Assembly (NCBI GenBank): GCA_018239705.1
Contig: JAFEGS010000044.1
Location: 1 to 7,472 of the forward strand
DNA from: Verrucomicrobiota bacterium
GTDB lineage: Bacteria; Chlamydiota; Chlamydiia; Chlamydiales; FEN-1388
DNA length: 7,472 nt
Reading direction: 5' to 3'
Part shown: one piece after another, positions 1 to 6,149 of the stretch
Numbering within the stretch: position 1 is the first letter of the stretch
How the letters are laid out: each line of letters starts with the position of its first letter
Notes under the pieces: model-generated
What the model saw: the letters and a program-made list of their open reading frames with translations, nothing else
Told to the model about the DNA's origin: nothing
The model's database searches: none
Made by a program: the position numbers and the translations under genes

Positions 1-204
1 GCTCTCTGTGTAGATGCAGAGACTGCCAAAGGTGCGAGGAAATGGAACCATGCAAATGTGCTCGCCTTGAGTATCAGAACAACCTCAAGCCCGATTTTAA
101 AAGAAATTTTAGCCGCTTGGTTTGATACGCCATTTTCTACAGATGAGTGGAATCTGAAGCAGATAGAGCGAGTTGCAGAGGTAGACCGTCTAAGAGGGGG
201 TTAA
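1..204 (+). CDS. rpiB: Ribose-5-phosphate isomerase B family protein, C-terminal 67 residues (5' end outside window)
   Basis: The frame is open from base 1 and ends at TAA (202-204). RpiB enzymes interconvert ribose 5-phosphate and ribulose 5-phosphate in the cytosol, in the non-oxidative pentose phosphate pathway. What is visible matches the end of the RpiB/LacA/LacB fold: an ALCVDAETAKGARKWN stretch (family form ALCHD...A..SR.HN), then NVLALSIR (family NVLALGGR), then an ILAAWFDTPF helix matching the family's (I/V)..(F/W)L.T.F segment. The usual GGRH following that segment is replaced by STDEWN, so this is a divergent member. The catalytic Cys and the N-terminal half are outside the window, so activity cannot be judged. 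The related galactose-6-phosphate isomerase subunits LacA/LacB are the main alternative. The next gene starts 7 bases downstream and is probably cotranscribed. Confidence 0.72.
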   Translation, partial: ALCVDAETAKGARKWNHANVLALSIRTTSSPILKEILAAWFDTPFSTDEWNLKQIERVAEVDRLRGG

Positions 205-211
205 TTGGGTT

Positions 212-436
212 ATGCCACACCATGTCGACCATTTTCTCTTTTTTCCGGTGATTGTCCTGCTGTCACTAGTATTGATCATCATCAGCTGGAGATTGATTGT
301 CCGGCTCCTCCTTTTCTTCTTCATAGTAATGGCGATCTGGTATGGCCTTTCCTTTATAGGGGCTCTTTCCTCCCCAAATCAAACACTCAAGGAGTACCGA
401 GCAAAGCCGGCCAAACGCCCAAATAGCCTTTCTTGA
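212..436 (+). CDS. Small hypothetical membrane protein (74 aa)
   Basis: I do not recognise this protein. Residues about 9-27 (FLFFPVIVLLSLVLIIISW) and 31-52 (VRLLLFFFIVMAIWYGLSFIGA) are strongly hydrophobic, separated by one or two arginines, so it is predicted to be a two-helix hairpin in the inner membrane. A short polar, basic tail (EYRAKPAKRPNSLS) would probably face the cytoplasm. ATG at 212 is preferred over an overlapping TTG frame at 205, whose product lacks any such pattern. A purine-rich AGAGGGGG at about 192-199 is the only Shine-Dalgarno candidate and lies rather far upstream, inside the end of rpiB. The 7-base gap to rpiB suggests cotranscription or translational coupling. A chance hydrophobic ORF in a T-rich stretch cannot be excluded. 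Confidence 0.5.
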   Translation: MPHHVDHFLFFPVIVLLSLVLIIISWRLIVRLLLFFFIVMAIWYGLSFIGALSSPNQTLKEYRAKPAKRPNSLS

Positions 437-461
437 GAAATATCCATACATCATATAAAAT
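433..461 (+). promoter_or_regulatory. Sigma70-type promoter for the PfkB-family kinase
   Basis: TTGAGA (433-438) and TAAAAT (456-461) are separated by 17 bases, a good match to a housekeeping -35/-10 pair. Transcription would start near 468, giving a leader of about 20 bases before the ATG at 488. The -35 box overlaps the stop codon of the small membrane protein. This is seen by eye only. Confidence 0.5.
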
Positions 462-487
462 GGTACGGCAAAAAAACTTGTGGTACT

Positions 488-1609
488 ATGAAAAACTATC
501 GATATGTATTTTTTGCTCTATTAACCGCACTTTCTTTGCCTCTACTTGCTGCTGAGCCAAGGCTGATACCAAAGACTGCACCGCTTGAAACCGTTGAAAA
601 AGAGCGTGTAGAATATGATGTGCTTGGGGTTGGGACAGCTATGACCGACCTTATCATTCAAGTAAGTGATGAATTTTTACAAAAGCATGAGGGGCTAAAG
701 GGAAGCTCCCTCGTTGTCCCTTCTGACAAAATCGACGAAATCTTACGAGATTCCCAATTTGCGCCTATCATAAAACCGGGTGGAAGCTGCCCCAATACAG
801 TAAAAAGTATTGCACAGCTAGGTCTAAGGACTGCCTATCACCTGCGCGACAGTACTGACGAATTTGGCAAAAACTATGTAAAAAATTTAACTGACAACAA
901 CGTGGCCGTCATTAAGGTCGATGACAATCTATTGCCTTCAGGGCGTCTTGTCTGCCTTATTACTCCCGATAAAAACCGCTCCTTCTGCTCGAGCCCGGGA
1001 GCCGGCGATGCATTTAGTCCTGCAGATCTGCTGCCTAAATGCTTTAAAGAGGCAAAGCTTGTCCACCTGGATGGCTACTCGCTTCGAAATGAGGCACTCG
1101 TTGAAGAGACGATGAAGCTTGCAAAAGAGCATGGAGCTATGATCAGCTTTGATCCAGGCTGCTACCAGCTCTGCAGGGAATATAAAGGGCTTATTCTGCG
1201 ACTCATGGAAGAGTATGTTGACATCATGTTTGCAAATGAAGATGAAGCGAAAGAGCTCTTCGACTTGCCCTCTGAGCAGGCCTGTGCAGCTATGACCCAG
1301 CTTGTTCCTGTGTCTGTGGTACTGCTCGGCCGTAAGGGCTGCCTTGTTGGCACAAAGGAAAAGATTTTTGCGCTACCTGTCCGCGATGTTCCTGTAGTTG
1401 ATACAACAGGAGCGGGAGATCTCTTTGCAAGCGGCTTTTTATATGGCTTTTTACAGGGCCATAGCATGGAGCGCTGCGCCTACATTGGTAACTATCTTGG
1501 TTCAAGCGTGATCCAGCATGTGGGGGCAGAGATTCCAAAAGAATACTGGCACGATATCTTGGAGCATCTTGCAAAGGAGCCTCTGATCAAGGAAGTAGTC
1601 GTTTTTTGA
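488..1609 (+). CDS. PfkB-family (adenosine-kinase-like) sugar/nucleoside kinase with an N-terminal signal peptide
   Basis: The 373-residue protein has the ribokinase/PfkB fold. Visible marks are VLGVGTAMTDLI (45-56) for the first strand and substrate region, GGSCPN (98-103, signature 1 with the substrate-binding glycines), NEDEA (250-254), and DTTGAGD (305-311) with the anion-hole glycines and catalytic base Asp311, followed by FASGFLYG. The pattern is closest to adenosine kinases, which phosphorylate nucleosides or sugars with ATP. The oddity is residues 1-22: K2, R5, then a hydrophobic core (VFFALLTALSLPLL) and LAA before Glu23, a typical Sec signal peptide. Cytosolic relatives begin about where residue 43 lies here, and there is no alternative start codon between 490 and 637, so the extension seems genuine. 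No clear Shine-Dalgarno is present. Substrate is not certain; a ribose link with the nearby rpiB is only suggestive. Confidence 0.85.
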   Translation: MKNYRYVFFALLTALSLPLLAAEPRLIPKTAPLETVEKERVEYDVLGVGTAMTDLIIQVSDEFLQKHEGLKGSSLVVPSDKIDEILRDSQFAPIIKPGGSCPNTVKSIAQLGLRTAYHLRDSTDEFGKNYVKNLTDNNVAVIKVDDNLLPSGRLVCLITPDKNRSFCSSPGAGDAFSPADLLPKCFKEAKLVHLDGYSLRNEALVEETMKLAKEHGAMISFDPGCYQLCREYKGLILRLMEEYVDIMFANEDEAKELFDLPSEQACAAMTQLVPVSVVLLGRKGCLVGTKEKIFALPVRDVPVVDTTGAGDLFASGFLYGFLQGHSMERCAYIGNYLGSSVIQHVGAEIPKEYWHDILEHLAKEPLIKEVVVF

Positions 1610-1646
1610 AAATGATTAAGATAACGATCAAGATTAAGAATAGAGA

Positions 1647-1670
1647 CAGCTCACCCTTTGCGGTGAGCTG
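1647..1670. terminator. Hairpin between convergent genes, possible bidirectional terminator
   Basis: CAGCTCACC (1647-1655) and GGTGAGCTG (1662-1670) form a perfect 9-bp stem with a 6-base loop. It lies 37 bases after the kinase stop and 12 bases after the oxidase stop on the other strand, where a shared terminator is expected. The tract after the stem is only partly T-rich on each strand (CCTTT on +, TCTCTATTCTT on -), so termination could be weak or Rho-assisted. Confidence 0.6.
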
Positions 1671-1682
1671 CCTTTGGCGCTA

Positions 1683-4055
1683 CTAACGCTGTGCATGCTT
1701 ACGGACCATGTAGGGCCGCATCATCATGTTATCTTCGTGGTCAAGAATATGGCAGTGCCATACATACCCACTTCCACCCGGATAGCCAAAGCGATCGTGC
1801 TCTCCAATAGTGGTTGTCGGATCAAAGGCAAAGAAGTTTTTGCCTGCTGTATCTCCCACAGGAACTGTCTGCGGCGCAAAGCGGACCACTAAACGAGTCA
1901 CCGTGTTTGGGAACATCTTGATCGTATCCTTCCAGCCATATTCATTGGGATCGCACGTGATTGGTGATCCAATTAAAAATGGCGTGACATCGGGATTGCC
2001 ACCTAGTTTTGGTGTGCTCAAGTAGGGCAGAGGTGAGCCATAGCTGTAGACTGTTCCCGGAGGTACTGTAGTTGGAGGATTTGGATAGCTACTCCAAAGC
2101 GACTCGTACAGATCCCTATAGGAATCAGGACAGGTAAATGGAGGTACAATATTGCCAACGTAATAGGGCTGCCTATTAAGTATCTGGAACTCGATCAGGT
2201 GAATATGGATCGGGTGTGCATCCGGCGTCATGTTGACAATCTCCCAGATCTCAGTAGCCCCTACCTGTGGTAGCTCTGTCACCCAGACAGACTTTTTGTT
2301 GAAGGGATGTGAATCGGGAACCGGCTGGGTGTTATAGGGATTAAGCCCATCGTACGATGTGTTATTGAGCAGCACAACGACCGGTGCTGTAGAATAGGGG
2401 TCTTCCTGTTCTATCAGTACAAGGCTTCTGGTCAGGTTTGGCTCTACACCGGGAGCGAGTGTTCCTTCCGGCGTTACAAATCGCACAATTTCCTTATCGC
2501 CGCTTCGCAGCGTAGCTCCGGGTGCAGCCGGGTTAAAGCTATAGTCCGGAGAGGAGAGCGGCTTGCAGACTCGAAACTGCATGACAAGCCCTTCAACATC
2601 GGGATCTAGCTCTGTACCACCACTTGGGAATGGTGCCGGAGAGTCATTATTCAATGTAAAGACTTTTCCTTCATATCCGGTAAAGTCTATAATGATATCC
2701 ATACGCTCGCCCGGAGCAAAAAAGAGGCGCGGATCTGTAAAGACAGGGCCAAGATTTGGATCTTCCGGAGGACAGAGGTTTGAAGGATTGTAGGTGTAAG
2801 GAACAAAGCTATTCACATTCACAGGGGTATCCAAAAGGCCTCCATCGGTGCCTATTTGCCAGAAATTGGGTACTGTACAGCTGTTTGTAGAGGTTAAATA
2901 GAGCGAGTACATTCTTGCATTACTTCCATTGAGGAAGCGAAAGCGATAGCGTCTTGGCTCTACTTCGAGATAGGGCCAGCTCTTTCCATTTACCAAAATG
3001 ACATCCCCAAAAAATTCAGGAATGGCATAGGGGTTAATATCGGGATTGCCTGGAGGGCCATTCAGGCCGGCCGTTAGAGGGTTGCCGTCTGGGAAAAAGA
3101 GCTGTCCATTGGTATCAAACTGCCGATCTGCTATGAGGAGCTCTATTTCATAATCGCCTCGAGGAAGAGGCGGAGTGACTGAAGTTTCAGGCTCACCCCG
3201 CACAAAATAAAAGCCGGCAAGTCCTGCAAAGACGTTGAGACGTGTCTCTCCGAGCACATGGTCGTGAAACCAGAGCGTCGTTGCAGATTGTGTATTTGGA
3301 TAGATATACTCGTTTGTGACGTAGGATGGCCCTTTGAGTTTCTGCTTTGGTGTAAACCATGAATTTGGGTCGCCATCTGCAAATGAGGGTGTTTCACCGC
3401 CATGGAGATGCGGCACCATAGGCTGAGGTCCTTCATAGATGCCGGGATTTCCTTGAGGCATACCTGTACCAAAGGGATAGGTGACCGGATCGTAGGTATC
3501 AAATCCCTGTCCAAATTGGGGCCAGTTTAATGGATTTGCCCACTGGAAGCTCAAATCTACGGTAAGAAATTTTTGTAATAGTGGTCCATTCAGGAGGTTG
3601 CCCTTTTTGTCCTTGAATCGACGAAGGTGATTTTTATAGGTTACCTTTGTCTTTTTCCCTCTTCGTGCTTCAATGGTATGGCAAGGATACGATGGGCCAT
3701 AGGTATTTTTTCCATCAAAGACTCTATATCCCCATTGATAGGTTCCCTTCTTAGGATCAATCGTAAAGAGGGGCTCACCGGTCGCGACACTTCGGTAGGT
3801 CACTGATGAGGGCAATTTTTCGTAGAAACAGGCCGGAAGCAGCTGCTGCTGAAACTCTTTTGCCGTTACGACAAGGTCTTTAGTACCATCAGCGCGGCAG
3901 CCATTGAATGTGGGAACAGGTTCCACAAATTTTGGAATGGTCGATCCGTCCAGCACCTCTTGCATTATCTGCTGGTTTGCAGAGGCTGGCGAAAAAAAAG
4001 CGCAGGCGGACAGCATGATGGTCCACAAGGTTTTTCTGCATAGATATTGGTTCAT
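1683..4055 (-). CDS. CotA-like multicopper oxidase, exported, 790 aa
   Basis: Multicopper oxidases oxidise organic substrates or metal ions and reduce oxygen to water. All copper ligands are present. By analogy with CotA: type 1 copper H614, C768, H773 and axial M778; type 2 H216 and H617; type 3 H218, H264, H266, H619, H767 and H769, in motifs HLHGG (216-220), WFHDH (262-266), HPIHIH (614-619) and HCHILDHEDNMM (767-778). The text around WFHDH (TRLNVFAGLAGFYFV) is typical of the CotA/bilirubin-oxidase group. A Sec signal peptide with cleavage after ASA (24-26) sends it to the periplasm; no twin-arginine is present, unlike CueO. It is much longer than CotA (513 aa), with about 110 extra residues before the first copper motif and about 80 extra, Pro/Tyr-rich, between H619 and H767. 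The ATG (4053-4055) overlaps the upstream TAA by one base, with AAGGAAG (4062-4068) as ribosome site. Substrate is unknown: copper(I), manganese(II), iron(II) or phenolics are possible. Confidence 0.93.
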   Translation of the reverse strand: MNQYLCRKTLWTIMLSACAFFSPASANQQIMQEVLDGSTIPKFVEPVPTFNGCRADGTKDLVVTAKEFQQQLLPACFYEKLPSSVTYRSVATGEPLFTIDPKKGTYQWGYRVFDGKNTYGPSYPCHTIEARRGKKTKVTYKNHLRRFKDKKGNLLNGPLLQKFLTVDLSFQWANPLNWPQFGQGFDTYDPVTYPFGTGMPQGNPGIYEGPQPMVPHLHGGETPSFADGDPNSWFTPKQKLKGPSYVTNEYIYPNTQSATTLWFHDHVLGETRLNVFAGLAGFYFVRGEPETSVTPPLPRGDYEIELLIADRQFDTNGQLFFPDGNPLTAGLNGPPGNPDINPYAIPEFFGDVILVNGKSWPYLEVEPRRYRFRFLNGSNARMYSLYLTSTNSCTVPNFWQIGTDGGLLDTPVNVNSFVPYTYNPSNLCPPEDPNLGPVFTDPRLFFAPGERMDIIIDFTGYEGKVFTLNNDSPAPFPSGGTELDPDVEGLVMQFRVCKPLSSPDYSFNPAAPGATLRSGDKEIVRFVTPEGTLAPGVEPNLTRSLVLIEQEDPYSTAPVVVLLNNTSYDGLNPYNTQPVPDSHPFNKKSVWVTELPQVGATEIWEIVNMTPDAHPIHIHLIEFQILNRQPYYVGNIVPPFTCPDSYRDLYESLWSSYPNPPTTVPPGTVYSYGSPLPYLSTPKLGGNPDVTPFLIGSPITCDPNEYGWKDTIKMFPNTVTRLVVRFAPQTVPVGDTAGKNFFAFDPTTTIGEHDRFGYPGGSGYVWHCHILDHEDNMMMRPYMVRKHAQR

Positions 4056-4252
4056 TAATTGCTTCCTTCATTTTTATCTTTATTGAACCCTGGGTGCGGG
4101 CGTTTGAGTGTTCCAGGGGGCTTTGCACGGCGGCAGCGCGGACATGCATAGACCTTGCCCATATCTGTGACAGAGGTGATAGCAGCCGTCTCCGGGCTAC
4201 ATGCCATCTGAAGCGTGAGCAGTACTGTTTTCAAAGTGATGATGTCTAACAT
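4055..4252 (-). CDS. Small hypothetical protein with CxxC pair (65 aa), oxidase operon
   Basis: I do not recognise this protein. It starts with a moderately hydrophobic segment (residues 2-17, LDIITLKTVLLTLQMA) followed by Cys18, then a CPRC pair (37-40), and a basic Pro-rich tail. The first part could be a weak signal peptide or anchor; QMAC is a poor lipobox, so lipidation is unlikely though not excluded. The CxxC pair could bind zinc or copper(I). ATG at 4250-4252 is chosen over a longer in-frame start at 4315 because AAGGAG lies at 4262-4267 with good spacing, and the longer start would run deep into the preceding gene. The stop (TAA) shares its first T... A bases with the oxidase start as TAATG, so translation of the two is probably coupled. 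Context suggests a metal-delivery or accessory role, which is an inference. Confidence 0.6.
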   Translation of the reverse strand: MLDIITLKTVLLTLQMACSPETAAITSVTDMGKVYACPRCRRAKPPGTLKRPHPGFNKDKNEGSN

Positions 4253-4266
4253 ATATAAAATCTCCT

Positions 4267-4629
4267 TTAAAGTTGCTTTTTTTGACAGCAACAAGGTTTC
4301 TGTTCTTGGCCGCACTGTGAGGGTGGGCTATTTTCATCTTGTGCCACTGGTAGGGGGATCAGGCGGTTGAGTATATAATTTACGGCAACCGTGTAGATCA
4401 ACCCAAGCACGAGTGAAATACCACTCACCTGAGCGATGTTTCTCAAGCTGAAATTGCCAAGCCCATCACAAATAGAAATATTTAAGAAAAATTTTAATGC
4501 TACTGTGGTAACAAGCGTAAGCGCTCCGGTGACTACTGTACTTACGATGCGAAGATCTGGGCGATCGAGTCCAAAATAGCCAGCTATACCACCACCGGCT
4601 ACTGCGATTAAAGGACATACAAGGCACAT
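4267..4629 (-). CDS. Cys-rich hypothetical membrane protein (120 aa), first gene of the oxidase operon
   Basis: I do not recognise this protein. It begins MCLVCPL, giving a CxxC at residues 2-5, and has hydrophobic segments at about 3-19, 28-49 and 66-87, so three membrane helices are likely. Another Cys is at 54. The polar C-terminal tail holds Cys106 and a CCC triplet (113-115) in a Gln/Lys-rich context. Cys at both ends of a membrane protein directly upstream of a copper enzyme suggests copper(I) or zinc binding, but there is no family match to prove it. The start at 4627-4629 is chosen because AAGGAG sits at 4638-4643, 8 bases upstream; an in-frame ATG at 4675 has no ribosome site. Its TAA stop is embedded in TAAAGGAG, the ribosome site of the next gene, so the two are tightly linked. 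Confidence 0.68.
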   Translation of the reverse strand: MCLVCPLIAVAGGGIAGYFGLDRPDLRIVSTVVTGALTLVTTVALKFFLNISICDGLGNFSLRNIAQVSGISLVLGLIYTVAVNYILNRLIPLPVAQDENSPPSQCGQEQKPCCCQKKQL

Positions 4630-4748
4630 AGGCTGTTCTCCTTTTTCTATAGAACACGTCATATGCAATTTTCCCATCTATATTGCAAATTAAAATTAAT
4701 ATCTCTAAATAAAGGAGATAATTTAGTGGGTGGGTATGGCATCATACG

Positions 4749-5128
4749 ATGGGCTCTTACATGATATCCAAGATGGGATTTCAGTCTATTGCTGAAACAC
4801 ATCTGGTGCAGTTGAGTGATGAGGTTTGTATGCGCTGTTTTGACCTGCCAACTGGTCGTGAGGCGTCAGCACAGCTCTATGTGCAACCGTGAGAGGGTGA
4901 AAGCGTTGTGACAGCAGAGGACTTCTTTCAGAATGAGAGTTTCCTGAGCAGGCTAAAAACGGCCATTTTTGAACTTGTCGAGTATGTAGGAACTCAAGGG
5001 GAGCGTACGAGACGCAGCAGAAGGGTATTGTCAAGTCGATAGAGGAGAGAATAGACATCTTGCGGCGTATTGAAGAGAAGAAAATAGAAACGCCCAAACA
5101 GCTTGCTGGCTTTAAGCATGCATTCTAA
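4749..5128 (+). pseudogene. Decayed gene of unknown function, nonsense codon plus frameshift
   Basis: No uninterrupted reading frame fills this stretch, but a coding-like plus-strand protein can be pieced together. The frame from ATG 4749 reads 47 residues to TGA (4890-4892), and the same frame continues with EGESVVTAEDFFQNESF and LKTAIFELVEYVGTQG to about 5000. At GGGG (4998-5001) the sensible reading moves to another frame: AYETQQKGIVKSIEER, IDILRRIEEKKIETPKQ, LAGFKHAF and TAA at 5126-5128. One missing G would explain the shift. The repaired product would be about 126 residues, soluble, with a charged helical C-terminus. A short overlapping frame from ATG 4736 (MASYDGLLHDIQDGISVY) could be the true N-terminus and imply a further shift. 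AAAGGAG at 4711-4717 may be its old ribosome site. I do not recognise the family. The opposite-strand frame here (4786-5097) lacks a ribosome site and looks non-coding. Confidence 0.55.
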
Positions 5129-5528
5129 TTTTGTGCTTCGCAAAAAGAAATGCCTGTACCTGCTCATCACGTGGATTATTCATTAAGTATACGCTCATCT
5201 CTTTTGCTATTAATTCATTAAACATAGAATCATCTAAAAACTTGCAAGTTATAGGAGATAGCACAGCACCCCCGATCAAAGTTGGGACCGGTGCAAGGAG
5301 CAAACTAGTTCCATATGCGCCAAAAAAAAGGATCTTGCCGATCTTCGCTACAGTGGAATTCCATGCAAGCCTTTCCGCTTCAAATTGTATTAATTCCTGA
5401 CGATCAGACTGATTAATGTAATGCGTATCTCTTCCAAGTAGCACAGTATATGTTCTTTCCCCTTGTCGGTCAGTATAATATCCCGCATAGCCGGAAGTGG
5501 CTACATAGTTTTGCTCTGGTATTGCCAT
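5112..5528 (-). CDS. Hypothetical protein with one hydrophobic hairpin (138 aa)
   Basis: I do not recognise this protein. Residues 1-60 are polar and Tyr/Arg-rich (ATSGYAGYYTDRQGERTYTV), residues about 62-93 form a hydrophobic stretch broken by a Pro-Val-Pro turn (KILFFGAYGTSLLLAPVP then TLIGGAVLSPI), and 94-138 are polar and helical. The hydrophobic part could be two short membrane helices in a hairpin. If the organism is chlamydial, an inclusion-membrane-type protein is conceivable, but the hydrophobic region is shorter than usual and this is speculation. The start is supported by AAGGAG at 5535-5540, 6 bases upstream. It lies 33 bases after the methyltransferase stop on the same strand and is probably in its operon. 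Its last 17 bases overlap the end of the decayed gene on the opposite strand. Confidence 0.62.
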   Translation of the reverse strand: MAIPEQNYVATSGYAGYYTDRQGERTYTVLLGRDTHYINQSDRQELIQFEAERLAWNSTVAKIGKILFFGAYGTSLLLAPVPTLIGGAVLSPITCKFLDDSMFNELIAKEMSVYLMNNPRDEQVQAFLFAKHKIRMHA

Positions 5529-5561
5529 ATAAGGCTCCTTATTGATTAATTATAAAATTTT

Positions 5562-6149
5562 TTAATGTATAGCCCGCTGAAGGAAGAGAAGGTGCGGGTG
5601 CTGGTTTCGATTGATCCAGGAATGCACACAGACATTCCACTCCTGCGGCGGTAATTGCCTGCAAAAGTCAATGACCATTTCATGTTCTTTCTGGCCCTCT
5701 TCATGGCCAGGGTAGGATGTTACCGATATGGCCCCTCCAGGAGAAATCAGCTGGAGGCTCTTTTCGAGACTGGTTCGTGTCGAGTCCCTATGTGTCGTAA
5801 TCGATTTATCATGCCCCGGTAGATACCCTAAGTTGAAGACGATCAGTTTTGTAGAGTCAGGAGCGATAGGTTCGTCAATTCGTGAATGACAAAGGTGGTG
5901 GAAGGAAATTCGACTGAGCTGATCGCTCGTTAATGCATTTTTGAGTCGTTCATAGCTTGCCTTAAGGGCCTGCGACTGGATGTCAAAGAGGTGGAGTGTT
6001 CCTCGGGGTGCGAGGGTGGACAAGAAGAGGGCGTCGTGGCCATTGCCGCAGGTAGCATCTACGACGGTGTCTTCCGGTGTAACGAGCCTTCTCCAGAGAG
6101 CGTGGGCAAGGTCGATGTGAGACTGAAAGAGAGTAAATGTTGGACGCAT
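5562..6149 (-). CDS. YtqB/MnmM-type SAM-dependent methyltransferase (195 aa)
   Basis: This is a class I methyltransferase of the family long labelled putative rRNA methylase (PF06962). Its Bacillus member YtqB has been identified as MnmM, which methylates 5-aminomethyl-2-thiouridine at the tRNA wobble position. Visible marks are motif I VVDATCGNGHDALFLS (29-44, SAM binding; the GNGHD is characteristic), LFDIQSQAL (54-62, ribose-contacting acidic strand), FNLGYLPGHDK (105-115, replacing the usual NPPY region) and SYPGHEEG...E (145-155). The length fits the family. A start at 6350 would add 67 residues encoded entirely inside tag and without family similarity; ATG at 6147-6149 overlaps the tag stop by one base (TGATG), which suggests translation by coupling, as no good Shine-Dalgarno is seen. 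The specific tRNA activity is inferred from family. Confidence 0.85.
   Translation of the reverse strand: MRPTFTLFQSHIDLAHALWRRLVTPEDTVVDATCGNGHDALFLSTLAPRGTLHLFDIQSQALKASYERLKNALTSDQLSRISFHHLCHSRIDEPIAPDSTKLIVFNLGYLPGHDKSITTHRDSTRTSLEKSLQLISPGGAISVTSYPGHEEGQKEHEMVIDFCRQLPPQEWNVCVHSWINRNQHPHLLFLQRAIH

Noticed and set aside
205..426. A 73-residue frame starting with TTG behind rpiB
   Set aside because: It overlaps the hydrophobic 74-aa frame, lacks any recognisable pattern and starts only one base after the rpiB stop with a rare start codon.
1674..4086. Several plus-strand frames and out-of-frame minus-strand frames inside the oxidase gene
   Set aside because: They are shadows of the oxidase reading frame, with no ribosome sites or domains.
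4630..4677. Upstream in-frame ATGs for the 120-aa membrane protein
   Set aside because: Neither has a ribosome site, whereas the ATG at 4627-4629 has AAGGAG at ideal spacing.
4683..4711. TTGCAA and TAAATA with a 17-base spacer as a plus-strand promoter
   Set aside because: Transcription would start at about 4718, after the AAAGGAG ribosome site, and the downstream gene is decayed; the stretch is simply AT-rich.
4890..4892. TGA as a recoded selenocysteine or Trp codon
   Set aside because: No stem-loop of the SECIS kind was noticed just downstream, and a separate frameshift at 4998-5001 already marks the gene as broken.
4786..5097. A 103-residue minus-strand frame
   Set aside because: No ribosome site, composition rich in Ser, His and Pro without any domain pattern, and the plus strand gives a better coding explanation.
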